This document shows positions 51,193 through 60,894 of a stretch of 64,000 nt of DNA, in pieces. The position numbers and the translations under genes are program-made. The notes beneath the pieces are model-generated. The model worked only from the letters and a program-made list of their open reading frames with translations. It had not been told where the DNA came from and made no database searches. Source of the DNA: Pseudomonas sp. ANT_J12 (GTDB lineage: Bacteria; Pseudomonadota; Gammaproteobacteria; Pseudomonadales; Pseudomonadaceae); NCBI RefSeq assembly GCF_008370045.1, contig NZ_VOBN01000001.1, positions 496,001-560,000 on the forward strand. The letters are read 5' to 3'. The number at the start of each line of letters is the position of its first letter. The first letter of the stretch is position 1.

Positions 51193-51984
51193 TCAAGACT
51201 TCGACAAAAACGCCAGCACCCGCTCGCTGAACGCGGCGCCGGCCTGAACGTTGGACAGGTGCGCGGCGTAGAACTCGGCGTACTCGGCGTCCGGCACGTG
51301 TGCCTGGATAAAGTGCCCACCGGACGGCGGCGTGACGGCGTCTTCGGTGCCGGCGATCACCAGCAGCGGCACCTTGATCGACGACAGCTGATCACGGAAA
51401 TCCGCATCGCGCACGGCGGCGCAATTGGCCGCATAACCTTGCGGCGAAGTGGCAGCGAGCATGTCTGTGATCTTCTTCGCCGCCGCCGGATTGGCTTCGG
51501 CAAAATCCGGGGTGAACCAGCGCGCAATCGAGGCATCACGCAACGCAACCATGGCCGCAGGGCCATCGCGCAACACGGTTTCGATCCGAGGGTTCCACAC
51601 CGATGGATCGCCGATTTTCGCCGCGGTGTTGCACACGATCAGCTTGTTCAGACGCTCGCCCGCGTTGATCCCCAGCCATTGGCCGATCAAGCCGCCCATG
51701 GACAGGCCACAAAAATGCGCGCGCTCGATGTGCAAGGCATCCAGCAGCGCCAACACGTCGTGGCCCAGTTGCTCAATGCTGTAAGGCCCCGGCGTGACCA
51801 GCGACTGGCCATGGCCACGGGTGTCGAAACGCAGCACCCGGAACTGCTCCGTGAACGCCGCAATCTGTGCGTCCCACATGTGCAGGTCGGTGCCCAGAGA
51901 GTTGGACAACACCAGCACCGGCGCATCTTCCGGGCCATCTAGCTTGTAATGCAGTTCGCCCTCGGCGAGTTGTACGAATGCCAC
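51193..51984 (-). CDS. pcaD: 3-oxoadipate enol-lactonase PcaD
   Basis: A 263-residue alpha/beta hydrolase that opens 3-oxoadipate enol-lactone. The nucleophile elbow is GLSMGG (Ser95), the oxyanion region is SNSLGTDLHMWD and the late histidine is in AHLSNVQAG. It lies 11 bases after pcaB and the RBS of pcaC overlaps its stop. AAGGAGGCTGCC precedes the ATG. Cytoplasmic. Confidence 0.93.
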   Translation of the reverse strand: MAFVQLAEGELHYKLDGPEDAPVLVLSNSLGTDLHMWDAQIAAFTEQFRVLRFDTRGHGQSLVTPGPYSIEQLGHDVLALLDALHIERAHFCGLSMGGLIGQWLGINAGERLNKLIVCNTAAKIGDPSVWNPRIETVLRDGPAAMVALRDASIARWFTPDFAEANPAAAKKITDMLAATSPQGYAANCAAVRDADFRDQLSSIKVPLLVIAGTEDAVTPPSGGHFIQAHVPDAEYAEFYAAHLSNVQAGAAFSERVLAFLSKS

Positions 51985-51995
51985 GGCAGCCTCCT

Positions 51996-53360
51996 TCAGG
52001 CAGTCAACGCAAAATGTTCAGCCACCGCGCGCTCGACCCAGGTACGGGCCTGGCCGAGGTAGTGGGCAGGGTCCAGCAGTTGGTCCAGTTCAGCGTCCGA
52101 CAGTTGCGCCGTCACTTGCGGCTCATCGCAGAGGACGGCGCGCAAATGGCGTTGCTCGGCCACCGCGCGTTTGCAGCAGTGTTCCAGCAGATGATGCGCG
52201 GTCTCGCGACCGACCCGTTGCGCGAGGACGATGCTCACCGCTTCGGCCAGCACCAGGCCCTGGGTCAGGTCGAGGTTGCGCGCCATGCGCTCAGCATCCA
52301 CTTCCAGCCCATCAGCCACCAGTAGCGCCTGTTTCAGACTGCCAGACACCAGGCAGCAAATCTCCGGCAGGGTTTCCCACTCGGCATGCCACAGGCCCAG
52401 GCTGCGTTCGTGCTCTTGCGGCATGGCGCTGAACAAGGTCGAGAGCAAGCCCGGCACCCGGGTCGCCGCGCCGATCAACACCGCCGCGCCGACGGGGTTG
52501 CGCTTGTGCGGCATGGTCGAGGAACCGCCCTTGCCCGGCGCCGCCGGTTCGAACACTTCGCCGGCTTCGGTCTGCATCAACAGGCTGATGTCGCGACCGA
52601 ATTTGCCGAGGCTGCCGGCGATCAGACCGAGCACAGAACCGAACTCCACCAGGCGATCACGCTGGGTGTGCCAAGGTTGTTCCGGCAAGCTCAACTGCAT
52701 CTCTTCGGCCAGGGCGCTGGCAATCGGTATGGCCTGCTCGCCGAGGGCCGCGAGGGTCCCGGAGGCACCACCGAATTGCAGCACCAACAGCCGTGGCTTG
52801 AGTTCGCGCAAGCGCTGGCGGCTGCGGGTCACGGCGCCGAGCCACCCGGCGATCTTCATGCCGAGCGTGACCGGCGTCGCGTGTTGCAACCAGGTGCGCC
52901 CGGCCAACGGCGTGGCAACGTAGCGCCGGGCCTGGGTCGCGAGGATTTCCCCGAGTTGTGCCAGATCGCTTTCGATCAACGCCAGGGCTTGGCGCAGTTG
53001 CAGCACCAGGCCTGAATCCATCACGTCCTGACTGGTCGCGCCCAAGTGTACGTAACGCTCGGCTTCGGCATCGTTCGCCGCAATCTGTTTACCCAAGGCC
53101 TTGACCAACGGAATCGCCGAATTCCCCGCCGTGGCAATCGCTTCACCGAGGGCGGCGAAATCGTAATGCCCGGCCTGGCACGCGGCTTCGATAGCCGCGA
53201 CTGCGGTGTGCGGGATCAGCCCGACCCGCGCTTCGGCCCGGGCCAGCGCCGCTTCGAAATCGAGCATGGCCTGGACCCGGCCCTGATCGCAGAACACTTC
53301 ACGCATATCGCGGGCAGTGAAATAGGCATCGAACAATTGATTGTTCGGTCGCTGGTTCAT
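51996..53360 (-). CDS. pcaB: 3-carboxy-cis,cis-muconate cycloisomerase PcaB
   Basis: A 454-residue member of the fumarase/aspartase superfamily that lactonises 3-carboxymuconate. The signature GKGGSSTMPHKRNPVGAAV is intact, as are HLGATSQDVMDSG and GRTWLQHATP. ATG 53360 was chosen with AAGGAC nine bases upstream; the open frame reaches 53396 with no start signal. Length fits the family. It follows pcaT by 45 bases and leads pcaD and pcaC. Confidence 0.93.
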   Translation of the reverse strand: MNQRPNNQLFDAYFTARDMREVFCDQGRVQAMLDFEAALARAEARVGLIPHTAVAAIEAACQAGHYDFAALGEAIATAGNSAIPLVKALGKQIAANDAEAERYVHLGATSQDVMDSGLVLQLRQALALIESDLAQLGEILATQARRYVATPLAGRTWLQHATPVTLGMKIAGWLGAVTRSRQRLRELKPRLLVLQFGGASGTLAALGEQAIPIASALAEEMQLSLPEQPWHTQRDRLVEFGSVLGLIAGSLGKFGRDISLLMQTEAGEVFEPAAPGKGGSSTMPHKRNPVGAAVLIGAATRVPGLLSTLFSAMPQEHERSLGLWHAEWETLPEICCLVSGSLKQALLVADGLEVDAERMARNLDLTQGLVLAEAVSIVLAQRVGRETAHHLLEHCCKRAVAEQRHLRAVLCDEPQVTAQLSDAELDQLLDPAHYLGQARTWVERAVAEHFALTA

Positions 53361-53405
53361 AAAAAGTCCTTGGAAGCGTGGGCCGAGCGGGCCCACGCGT
53401 AGGGA

Positions 53406-54710
53406 TCAAAGGTCGTGGTGCAAATACTTTGCCTGTTTGGGCAGGCGCAGGCTGAACAGGAACGCCACCGCCATCATCACTGTGACGTACCAGTAGAAGG
53501 AGTTTTCCATGCCCACGGCTTTCAGGCTCAGGGCTACGTATTCCGCCGAACCGCCGAAGATTGCATTCGCCACGGCGTAGGCCAGACCGACACCCAGGGC
53601 ACGCACTTCCGGCGGGAACATCTCGGCTTTGACCAGGCCGCTGATCGAGGTGTAGAAACTGACGATCGCCAGCGCCACGGTAATCAGCACAAAGGCCAGG
53701 AATGGGCTGCTGACGCTTTTCAGGCTGAGCAGGATCGGCACAGTGAACAGCGTGCCGAGGGCGCCAAACCAGAGCATCGAGTTACGCCGGCCGATCTTGT
53801 CTGCGAGCATGCCGAACAGCGGCTGCATGCACATATAAAGGAAGAGCGCGCCGGTCATGATGTAGCTGGCGGTCTTGGCGTGCATGCCGGCGGTGTTCAC
53901 CAGGTATTTCTGCATGTACGTGGTGAAGGTGTAGAAAATCAGCGAACCGCCGGCGGTGTAGCCAAGCACGGTGATGAACGCGGCCTTATGGTCGCGAAAC
54001 AGCGCCATGATGCTGCCGGCGTCTTTGTTTTCACGCATTTCCTTGCTGGTGGTTTCTTTGAGCGAACGACGCAGGAACAGCGAGATAAGCGCCGCCACGG
54101 CACCCACCACAAACGGGATCCGCCAGCCGTAGGCGCGCAAATCATCTTCGGTGAGGAACTGCTGCAGGATCACCACCAGCGACACCGCGAGCAATTGCCC
54201 GCCAATCAGCGTCACGTACTGGAACGAGGCGAAGAAACCGCGCTGGCCCTTGAGCGCCACTTCGCTCATGTAGGTCGCGGTGGTGCCGTACTCGCCACCC
54301 ACCGACAGGCCCTGGAGCAGGCGCGCGAACAGCAGCATGATCGGTGCCCAGACGCCGATGTCCTTGTAGGTCGGCAGGCAGGCGATGAGCAGCGAGCCGA
54401 AGCACATCATCAGAATCGAGATCAGCATCGAATTCTTGCGCCCGTGCTTGTCCGCCACCCGGCCGAAAATCCAGCCACCAATGGGCCGCATCAGGAACCC
54501 GGCGGCGAACACACCAGCGGTGTTGACCAGCTGTACCGTGGGGTTGTCGGACGGGAAAAACGCCGGGGCGAAATAGATGGCGCAGAAGGCATACACGTAA
54601 AAATCGAACCACTCGACCAGGTTGCCGGACGAGGCGCCGACAATGGCGAAGATGCGCTTGCTGCGCTCTTCCCCGGTGTAGTGTTCGGTAGCAGCGGTAG
54701 TCGTTGTCAT
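53406..54710 (-). CDS. pcaT: MFS transporter PcaT, beta-ketoadipate type
   Basis: A 434-residue 12-helix MFS symporter of the metabolite:H+ (KgtP-like) family. Start [18 protein letters not shown], then [19 protein letters not shown] and [20 protein letters not shown] are typical. In P. putida PcaT takes up beta-ketoadipate and lies between pcaF and pcaB, as here (with pcaHG in between). It is the first gene after a B-family repeat, so transcription may restart or read through. Its start has a weak GAGTGA ribosome-binding site. Confidence 0.85.
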   Translation of the reverse strand: MTTTTAATEHYTGEERSKRIFAIVGASSGNLVEWFDFYVYAFCAIYFAPAFFPSDNPTVQLVNTAGVFAAGFLMRPIGGWIFGRVADKHGRKNSMLISILMMCFGSLLIACLPTYKDIGVWAPIMLLFARLLQGLSVGGEYGTTATYMSEVALKGQRGFFASFQYVTLIGGQLLAVSLVVILQQFLTEDDLRAYGWRIPFVVGAVAALISLFLRRSLKETTSKEMRENKDAGSIMALFRDHKAAFITVLGYTAGGSLIFYTFTTYMQKYLVNTAGMHAKTASYIMTGALFLYMCMQPLFGMLADKIGRRNSMLWFGALGTLFTVPILLSLKSVSSPFLAFVLITVALAIVSFYTSISGLVKAEMFPPEVRALGVGLAYAVANAIFGGSAEYVALSLKAVGMENSFYWYVTVMMAVAFLFSLRLPKQAKYLHHDL

Positions 54711-54800
54711 TGTTTTTCACTCAATGGGGACAGTGAGAGTCTAGACACACTTCGCAACAGTCCTGTTCCACAGACGCATTACTTGAGCGCAACACCGTCC

Positions 54801-54935
54801 CTGTGGCGAGGGAGCTTGCTCCCGCTCGACTGCGCAGCAGTCGCAAAAACGGCCAACGCGGTCAGCCTGATACACCGCGCCAACCGGGACAGGGCTTGCT
54901 TCGCAAGCCAGCGGGAGCGAGCTCCCTCGCCACAA
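54801..54935. repeat. B-family palindromic repeat inside the pca cluster
   Basis: CTGTGGCGAGGGAGCTTGCT...CCCGC and GCGGGAGCGAGCTCCCTCGC...CACAAA with a central part that also holds CAGCAG/GCTTGC pairing. It separates pcaG from pcaT in an otherwise close-packed operon and could attenuate transcription of pcaTBDC. Confidence 0.83.
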
Positions 54936-54948
54936 AATCAACGATCAC

Positions 54949-55515
54949 TCAGTAATCGAAGAACACCGTCTCCGCATCGGTCCCCTGCAAAATCACGTTC
55001 CACTGATAAACACCCGCCGCATCCGCCTTCGCTAGCAACGTGCCACGACGCTCGGCCGGCACGCACTCCAACAACGGATCCGCCACGTTCGTCGGCTCGC
55101 CATCAAAGTAAATCCGCGTCAGCAGGTGCTTCACCAACCCACGGGCAAACACCAGCACCACCAGATGCGGCGCCTGGGTCGTGCCGTTGAGGCCTTGCAC
55201 CGTACCGGGCTTGATCGTGGTAAAGCGAAACCGCCCTTCCCCGTCCACCGGCACTCGGCCGAAGCCTTCGAAGTTCGGGTCCAGGGGTTTGTCCTGTTCG
55301 TCTTCCGGGTGGTCGTACTTGCCGGCGGCGTTGGCTTGCCAGACTTCCAGCATGGCGTCGTTCACCACATCGCCATTGCCGTCGATCACTTGCCCGGTGA
55401 TCGCCACGCGCTGGCCCAGGGTTTGCTCGACGGTCAGGTCTTCGCGGTTCAGCCAGGTCAGGCCGATGTGGTAATACGGCCCGACGGTGTGGGATGTGGT
55501 CGCGTTCAGCGTCAT
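54949..55515 (-). CDS. pcaG: Protocatechuate 3,4-dioxygenase alpha subunit PcaG
   Basis: A 188-residue subunit of the intradiol dioxygenase. It has TTSHTVGPYYHIGLTW at the start, VNDAMLEVWQANAAGKYDHP in the centre and PHLVVLVFARGLVKHLLTRI, all alpha-type blocks, without the four iron ligands. It starts one base after pcaH's stop, the pair being coupled as in all pseudomonads. It forms the (alpha-beta-Fe)12 ring-cleaving enzyme with PcaH. Confidence 0.93.
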   Translation of the reverse strand: MTLNATTSHTVGPYYHIGLTWLNREDLTVEQTLGQRVAITGQVIDGNGDVVNDAMLEVWQANAAGKYDHPEDEQDKPLDPNFEGFGRVPVDGEGRFRFTTIKPGTVQGLNGTTQAPHLVVLVFARGLVKHLLTRIYFDGEPTNVADPLLECVPAERRGTLLAKADAAGVYQWNVILQGTDAETVFFDY

Positions 55516-55516
55516 C

Positions 55517-56221
55517 TTATTTCTCCATCGGCGTGGCTTCGCGGCCGCGCAAGACGATGTCCCAGCGATAACCGAGGGCATAGGAAGGGATGGTTTTTTC
55601 CAGATCGAAACTGGCGATCAAGCGCTCTTTGGCGCGGGTATCGGGCACGCAGTTGTAGATCGGGTCGTAGGCCAGCAGCGGATCGCCCGGGAAATACATC
55701 TGAGTCACCAGCCGCGTGAGGATGCTCGGCCCGAACAACGAGAAATGGATGTGCGCCGGGCGCCAGGCGTTGTGGTGATTGCCCCACGGATAAGCGCCGG
55801 GCTTGATGGTCTGGAACTGATACCAGCCATCGGCGTCGGTCACGGTGCGGCCAGTGCCGGTGAAATTCGGGTCCAGCGGTGCGTCGTGCAGGTCCCGGGC
55901 GTGGTTGTAACGCCCGGCGGCGTTGGCCTGCCAGATCTCCACCAGAATCCCCGGTACCGGCAAGCCGTCTTCATCGAGCACGCGGCCGTGGATGATGATG
56001 CGCTCGCCCAAGGGCTCGCCGGCGTGTTGGGCGGTCAGGTCGTTATCGCGTTCGTTGATGCGTTCGGCGCCGATGGTCGGACCGGTGATTTCCGACAGCG
56101 AATGGGGCAAAAACACCAACGGCTTGGACGGGGCGCGACGGTTGGTGGATTGATAGGTCGGGTGCAGGTATTGCGGCTGAGTGCCTTCCTTCGGACGACG
56201 GTAACCAGGCTTGTCAGTCAT
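55517..56221 (-). CDS. pcaH: Protocatechuate 3,4-dioxygenase beta subunit PcaH
   Basis: A 234-residue catalytic subunit of protocatechuate 3,4-dioxygenase. The iron ligands are present: a tyrosine in YNHARDLHDAPLDPN, a tyrosine in GAYPWGNHHNAWRP, and two histidines in PAHIHFSLFG. It cleaves protocatechuate between C3 and C4 to 3-carboxymuconate. AGAGGAAAAG precedes the ATG. The next gene upstream, pcaF, ends 35 bases away, which fits one transcript. Confidence 0.94.
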   Translation of the reverse strand: MTDKPGYRRPKEGTQPQYLHPTYQSTNRRAPSKPLVFLPHSLSEITGPTIGAERINERDNDLTAQHAGEPLGERIIIHGRVLDEDGLPVPGILVEIWQANAAGRYNHARDLHDAPLDPNFTGTGRTVTDADGWYQFQTIKPGAYPWGNHHNAWRPAHIHFSLFGPSILTRLVTQMYFPGDPLLAYDPIYNCVPDTRAKERLIASFDLEKTIPSYALGYRWDIVLRGREATPMEK

Positions 56222-56256
56222 TTCGCTTTTCCTCTGTTCTTATGAGTCGGCGGCTG

Positions 56257-57459
56257 TCAGACGCGTTCGATCGCCAGGGCCAGACCCTGGCCAACGCCGA
56301 CGCACATGGTCGCCAGACCTTTCTTGCCACCGGTCTTTTCCAGTTGATGCAATGCCGTCAGTACTAGCCGCGCGCCGCTCATGCCCAATGGATGGCCCAA
56401 GGCAATGGCGCCGCCGTTTGGATTGACCTGAGCCGCATCGTCCGCAATGCCCAGTTCCCGCAACACCGCCAAACCCTGGCTGGCGAAGGCTTCGTTGAGT
56501 TCGATCACGTCGAAATCGCTGACGGCCAGGCCGAGACGTTCGGTGAGTTTGCGCACGGCGGGGACCGGGCCGATGCCCATGATGCGCGGGGCAACCCCGG
56601 CACTCGCCATGCCAAGCACTTTGGCCCGGGCGGTCAGGCCGTGTTTCTTCACGGCTTCGGCGGACGCGAGGATCAGCGCCGCAGCGCCATCGTTCACGCC
56701 CGAGGCATTGCCGGCGGTGACGGTTTTGTCCGGGCCGTTGACGGGCTTGAGTTTGGCCAGGGTTTCCAGGGTGGTATCGGCACGCGGATGTTCGTCCTGG
56801 GTGACGACGGTTTCCCCTTTCTTGTGGGCAATCCGCACTTCAACGATTTCTTCAGCGAAAAATCCTGCGGCTTGCGCGGCGGCCGTCCGCTGCTGACTGC
56901 GCAGGGCGAAAGCGTCCTGATCTTCGCGGGACACTTCATAGTCGTCAGCCACGTTGTCCGCGGTTTGCGGCATCGCATCGACGCCGTACTGGGCTTTCAT
57001 CAACGGGTTGATAAAACGCCAGCCGATGGTGGTGTCTTCGAGCTTCATGTTGCGTGAGAACGCCGCGTCGGCCTTGCCCATCACGAACGGCGCGCGGGAC
57101 ATCGACTCGACGCCGCCGGCAATCGCCAGCTCCATCTCGCCGCTGGCGATGGCGCGGAACGCGGTGCCGATGGCGTCCATGCCCGAGGCGCAGAGGCGAT
57201 TGAGCGTGACGCCGGGAATGCTTTCCGGCAGCCCCGCCAACAACAGCGCCATACGCGCGACGTTACGGTTGTCTTCGCCGGCCTGGTTGGCACAGCCGAG
57301 GAACACCTCGTCCACCGCGCTCCAGTCCACCGAGGGATTGCGTTCCATCAGCGCCTTGATCGGTACGGCGGCCAGGTCGTCGGCGCGCACCGCCGACAAG
57401 CCACCGCCGAAACGGCCAATGGGGGTGCGAATCGCGTCGCAGATATAAACGTCACGCAT
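56257..57459 (-). CDS. pcaF: 3-oxoadipyl-CoA thiolase PcaF
   Basis: A 400-residue thiolase that splits beta-ketoadipyl-CoA into succinyl-CoA and acetyl-CoA, the final step. Landmarks: [18 protein letters not shown] (acyl-binding cysteine), [20 protein letters not shown] and [15 protein letters not shown] (second cysteine). GGAGAAG precedes the ATG. The ATG overlaps the stop of catJ/pcaJ by one base (TGATG). Confidence 0.93.
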   Translation of the reverse strand: MRDVYICDAIRTPIGRFGGGLSAVRADDLAAVPIKALMERNPSVDWSAVDEVFLGCANQAGEDNRNVARMALLLAGLPESIPGVTLNRLCASGMDAIGTAFRAIASGEMELAIAGGVESMSRAPFVMGKADAAFSRNMKLEDTTIGWRFINPLMKAQYGVDAMPQTADNVADDYEVSREDQDAFALRSQQRTAAAQAAGFFAEEIVEVRIAHKKGETVVTQDEHPRADTTLETLAKLKPVNGPDKTVTAGNASGVNDGAAALILASAEAVKKHGLTARAKVLGMASAGVAPRIMGIGPVPAVRKLTERLGLAVSDFDVIELNEAFASQGLAVLRELGIADDAAQVNPNGGAIALGHPLGMSGARLVLTALHQLEKTGGKKGLATMCVGVGQGLALAIERV

Positions 57460-58238
57460 CAGGCTTCTCCGGGGGCTTGGCCGTGGGCGGCGGCAGTGCG
57501 GGCTTCCAGATCCCTTAAGGCTTTGAGTTCAATCTCGGTCGGCTCGGCGGTGTTTTCAACATGCTCGGCAAAACGAATCGCCCAACCAGTGGCCGCCGTG
57601 ACTTGCTCGCGGGTCACGCCGGGGTGCAGCGCGGTGACCACGAATTCATGGGTTTGCGCCTCGGGCTCCATGATGCACAGGTCGGTGATGATGCCGACCG
57701 GTCCGGCGCCCGGCAGCCCCAGACGCTTACGCGAATCGCCGCCCTCGCCATGGCCGACCGAGGTGATGAAGTCCAGTTTGTCGACAAACGAACGCGCCGA
57801 CTGTTTAAGGATGATCAACACGCTCTTGGCCGAGCCGGCAATTTCCGGCGCGCCACCGGCACCCGGCAGGCGGACTTTCGGCTGGTGATAATCGCCCACG
57901 ACCGTGGTGTTGATATTGCCGAAGCGATCAACCTGCGCCGCGCCGAGAAAACCGACGTCGATGCGCCCGCCCTGCAACCAATAGCGAAAAATCTCACCGG
58001 TCGGCACGACCGTGTCGGCGGTTTCCGCCAGCTCACCGTCACCGATCGACAGCGGCAGTACGCTTGGCTTGGCACCGATCGGACCCGATTCGTAGATCAG
58101 GACGACATCCGGCGAAGACGTCAGCCGCGCCAGGTTGGCCGCTTTCGACGGCAGGCCTATGCCGACGAAGCACACCGAACCGTTCTTCAAACGGCGGGCG
58201 GCGGCGACGGTCATCATTTCATTGGTGGTGTAGGTCAT
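57459..58238 (-). CDS. pcaJ: 3-oxoadipate CoA-transferase beta subunit
   Basis: A 259-residue CoA-transferase beta subunit. The family motif around the catalytic glutamate appears as [14 protein letters not shown], and [20 protein letters not shown] is typical. At 259 residues it is longer than the 213-residue PcaJ of P. putida and near CatJ of strain B13, so catJ may be the better name. It starts one base into the pcaI stop (TAATG), and overlaps pcaF by one base at its end. It makes beta-ketoadipyl-CoA with succinyl-CoA as donor. Confidence 0.87.
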   Translation of the reverse strand: MTYTTNEMMTVAAARRLKNGSVCFVGIGLPSKAANLARLTSSPDVVLIYESGPIGAKPSVLPLSIGDGELAETADTVVPTGEIFRYWLQGGRIDVGFLGAAQVDRFGNINTTVVGDYHQPKVRLPGAGGAPEIAGSAKSVLIILKQSARSFVDKLDFITSVGHGEGGDSRKRLGLPGAGPVGIITDLCIMEPEAQTHEFVVTALHPGVTREQVTAATGWAIRFAEHVENTAEPTEIELKALRDLEARTAAAHGQAPGEA

Positions 58239-59095
58239 TACTTGGCCTCCGAAGCAGCGGCCAGCTTGGCCTGGAACTCACTGAAGTCAGCGCAGCCGTG
58301 GATGTACTCGTTGATCCACGCGGTGAAGGTGTCGCGGTCCCGGGCAATCGGGTCCCAGGCCTGATAGAAGCGGTTGTCACGCTCGTTGTAACCGTGGGCG
58401 TAGGACGGATGCGCACCACCAGGGACGTGGCAAACCGCGCTCAGGGCCCAGGTTGGCAGCACACACGAGTTCATCGGTGCATTGAGATCGTCGACGATTT
58501 CTTCAACGGTGACGATGCAGCGCTTGGCCGCCAGCGCGGCTTCTTTCTGTACGCCGAGAATGCCCCACAGCAGCACGTTGCCTTTGCGGTCGGCCTTCTG
58601 CGCGTGAATCACGGTGACGTCCGGGCGCACCGAAGGCACGGCGGCCAGCACTTCGCCGGTAAATGGGCAGGTCACGGTCTTGATCAGCGGGTTGACCTTC
58701 GGCAGGTCGGAACCGGCGTAGGCCCGCAACACTGCGAACGGTAGGCCGGAAGCGCCAGCGACGTAGGCATTGGCCAGGTCGGCGTGGCTGTGTTCTTCGA
58801 TTTCCAGTGGGTGCGGCCACTGCTTCTCGACGGCGTCACGCAGTCGGTGCAGCGAACCCACGCCGGGGTTGCCGCCCCAGGAGAAAATCAGCTTGCGAGC
58901 ACAACCGGCACCGATCAACTGGTCGTAGATCAGGTCAGGCGTCATCCGCACCAGCGTCAGATCTTTCTTGCCCTGGCGAATGATTTCATGACCCGCCGCC
59001 GTCGGAATCAGGTGAGTGAAGCCTTCGAGCGCGACGGTGTCGCCGTCGTTGACGAATTGCTTCACCGCATCGTGCAGCGAAAGGATTTCAGCCAT
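58238..59095 (-). CDS. pcaI: 3-oxoadipate CoA-transferase alpha subunit
   Basis: A 285-residue CoA-transferase alpha subunit: AEILSLHDAVKQFVNDGDTV, ALEGFTHLIP, IFSWGGNPGVGSLHRLRDAV. PcaI of P. putida has 231 residues, CatI of strain B13 282, so this subunit is of the longer CatI kind. ATG 59095 has GGAG about eight bases upstream; the open frame to 59164 adds nothing. A PcaR box (59197-59230) lies upstream of it on the minus strand, giving the operon an own promoter after pcaK. Confidence 0.87.
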   Translation of the reverse strand: MAEILSLHDAVKQFVNDGDTVALEGFTHLIPTAAGHEIIRQGKKDLTLVRMTPDLIYDQLIGAGCARKLIFSWGGNPGVGSLHRLRDAVEKQWPHPLEIEEHSHADLANAYVAGASGLPFAVLRAYAGSDLPKVNPLIKTVTCPFTGEVLAAVPSVRPDVTVIHAQKADRKGNVLLWGILGVQKEAALAAKRCIVTVEEIVDDLNAPMNSCVLPTWALSAVCHVPGGAHPSYAHGYNERDNRFYQAWDPIARDRDTFTAWINEYIHGCADFSEFQAKLAAASEAK

Positions 59096-59196
59096 GGGGC
59101 AGGCTCCCGTTTTGTGTGAACCGACAGTGGAAGAAAAGGGCGCGAGGTTCAGCGCCGGAGTCACTGAAGAGTAAGCCTGAGAAAATCGTCAAACAA

Positions 59197-59230
59197 TCCG
59201 ATAATCGACTGAGTGTTCGTTTATCGAACA
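59197..59230 (-). promoter_or_regulatory. PcaR box before the CoA-transferase genes
   Basis: The inverted repeat GTTCGTTTATCGAAC (59215-59229) is preceded by CCGATAATCG at 59198-59207. Seen on the minus strand it aligns with the box before pcaK over about 30 positions. It lies 102-135 bases upstream of pcaI and probably drives pcaIJFHG and the rest. Confidence 0.7.
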
Positions 59231-59259
59231 GATTGTTGTTTGGCTATCGATCCTTAAAA

Positions 59260-59348
59260 GCTTCGCGGACAAGCCCGCTCCTGCAGAATTGGCGCATGTC
59301 GTACGCACACCTAAACCTGTAGGAGCGAGGCTCGCCCGCGAAGAGGCC
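59260..59348. repeat. A-family palindromic repeat, degenerate
   Basis: CTTCGCGGACAAGCCCGCTC...CTGCAG and CTGTAGGAGCGAGGCTCGCC...CGCGAAGAGG, with several base changes in the left arm, so an older copy. It lies between the end of pcaK and the PcaR box, separating pcaK from pcaIJ. Confidence 0.82.
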
Positions 59349-59380
59349 CTCAAAGCCAATAGAGATTCCCGAGCCTGTCC

Positions 59381-60727
59381 TCAGGTCGCATCCGCATGAC
59401 TGACCATGCCCTTGATCACCACCGCGGTGGTCGCCAATGCCGCCGGAATCACCAGCGCCGTCAGCACCTGTTCGAAATTCCAGCCCAGGCCCAACAATGT
59501 CGCGCCCATCCACGCCCCGAGGATCGCGCCGAAACGGCCAATCCCGAGCATCCACGACACGCCGGTCGCCCGGCCCTGGGTCGGGTAAAACCGCGCCGCC
59601 AGGGAAGGCATCGCCGATTGCGCGCCGTTGACACACATTCCGGCCACCAACACCAAGGTCGCCAACACCGTGATATGCCCCAGGCTCTGCCCGACGGCGT
59701 AGGCAAACACCCCGGCCAGCAAGTAGAAAGTGCCGATGACCTTGTGGGGATTGAACCGGTCCATCGCCCAGCCCACACCGACGGCGCTCAGCACCCCGCC
59801 GAACTGGAACAGCGCGCCGATAAACGCCGCCTGCTCCATGCTCGCGCCGCTGTCACGCATCAGCGTCGGCAACCAGCTGGTCAGTAAGTAAACGATCACC
59901 AGCCCCATGAAGTAGGTCAGCCACAGCAGCAAGGTGCCGGTGCTGTAGGTGCCGGAGAAAATCACCGCGAACACATTGCGCGCCTTCACGGTTTTCTGTT
60001 CCGGCACGCTGAAGCTCGAGGCCTGGGCCACCGCCACCGGGTCGATCGGGGCCAGGGTTTTGCGCACTTTGTCGGTGCCGCGGTTACGGACGACAAGGTA
60101 ACGCGCCGATTCCGGCAGCCAGAACAGCAAAACTACCGCCAGGATCAGCGGCAAAATCCCACCGATCAACAGCAGGCTGTGCCAGCCGAACGCCGGGATC
60201 AATTTGGCCGAGATAAACCCGCCGCCGGCCATGCCGAGGTTGAAGCCGCAGAACATGCTGGTCACCAGCAGGGATTTCTTGCGCTCCGGGGTGTATTCCG
60301 ACAGCAGCGTGGTGGCGTTCGGCATGCCGGCGCCCAGGCCCAGGCCGGTGAGGAAACGCAGCACCAGCAATTGATCGACGTTGCTGCTGTAGGCCGAGGC
60401 CAGGCTGAAGATGCCGAACAGAAATACCGCGCCGACCAGTACGATTTTTCGCCCGAAGCGGTCAGCCAATGGGCCGGAACCGAGTGCGCCGAAGACCATG
60501 CCGATCAGCGCGGCACTCATCACCGGGCCGAGGCTGGCGCGGTCGATGCCCCAGTCTTGGGACAGGGCTGGCGCAATGAAGCCCATGGCCGCGGTGTCGA
60601 GGCCATCGAGGAAAACAATCAGGAAACACAGGATCACCACTCGCCACTGGTAGCGCGAGATGGGTTGGGCATTGATGAAGGACTGCACGTCGAGGCAGTT
60701 TCCTACAGCAGACTGAGGCTGATTCAT
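59381..60727 (-). CDS. pcaK: 4-hydroxybenzoate/protocatechuate transporter PcaK
   Basis: A 448-residue aromatic-acid:H+ symporter of the MFS. DGLDTAAMGFIAPALSQDW carries the conserved DGxD aspartates of helix 1, and GPLADRFGRKIVLVGAV the loop 2-3 motif. In P. putida it also mediates chemotaxis to 4-hydroxybenzoate. An inverted repeat (60859-60890) of the PcaR kind lies about 130 bases upstream, just past the end of pcaR. There is no obvious ribosome-binding site beyond GGAAT. Confidence 0.9.
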   Translation of the reverse strand: MNQPQSAVGNCLDVQSFINAQPISRYQWRVVILCFLIVFLDGLDTAAMGFIAPALSQDWGIDRASLGPVMSAALIGMVFGALGSGPLADRFGRKIVLVGAVFLFGIFSLASAYSSNVDQLLVLRFLTGLGLGAGMPNATTLLSEYTPERKKSLLVTSMFCGFNLGMAGGGFISAKLIPAFGWHSLLLIGGILPLILAVVLLFWLPESARYLVVRNRGTDKVRKTLAPIDPVAVAQASSFSVPEQKTVKARNVFAVIFSGTYSTGTLLLWLTYFMGLVIVYLLTSWLPTLMRDSGASMEQAAFIGALFQFGGVLSAVGVGWAMDRFNPHKVIGTFYLLAGVFAYAVGQSLGHITVLATLVLVAGMCVNGAQSAMPSLAARFYPTQGRATGVSWMLGIGRFGAILGAWMGATLLGLGWNFEQVLTALVIPAALATTAVVIKGMVSHADAT

Positions 60728-60858
60728 TGTTTTTATTCCACGCCAGGGACGCGTGGCCTCTTCTCATTATTATGGGGGTCATCGTCCGGCGTGACCGAGG
60801 GTCGACCGCGCCGGATGACGCTGCCGCGACATTAATGATCCGAGGGAAAGAGCGTCAA

Positions 60859-60890
60859 TTCGATAAACGCAACTCTGTGCGTTTATCGAA
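60859..60890 (-). promoter_or_regulatory. PcaR box before pcaK, perfect 13-base inverted repeat
   Basis: TTCGATAAACGCA (60859-60871) and TGCGTTTATCGAA (60878-60890) are exact inverse copies separated by six bases, the most symmetrical site of the series. It lies between pcaR and pcaK. Confidence 0.75.
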
Positions 60891-60894
60891 CAGC

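Noticed and set aside
51183..51320. N-terminal extension of PcaC
   Set aside because: It overlaps pcaD in another frame; the GTG at 51182 has a good RBS and gives the known start of PcaC.
53415..55190. A 591-codon plus-strand frame opposite pcaT and pcaG
   Set aside because: It runs through pcaT, the B-family repeat and into pcaG; composition marks it as a shadow.
11576..59348. Possible CRISPR array made of the repeated palindromes
   Set aside because: The repeats are scattered inverted pairs kilobases apart, not regularly spaced direct repeats, and no cas genes are present.
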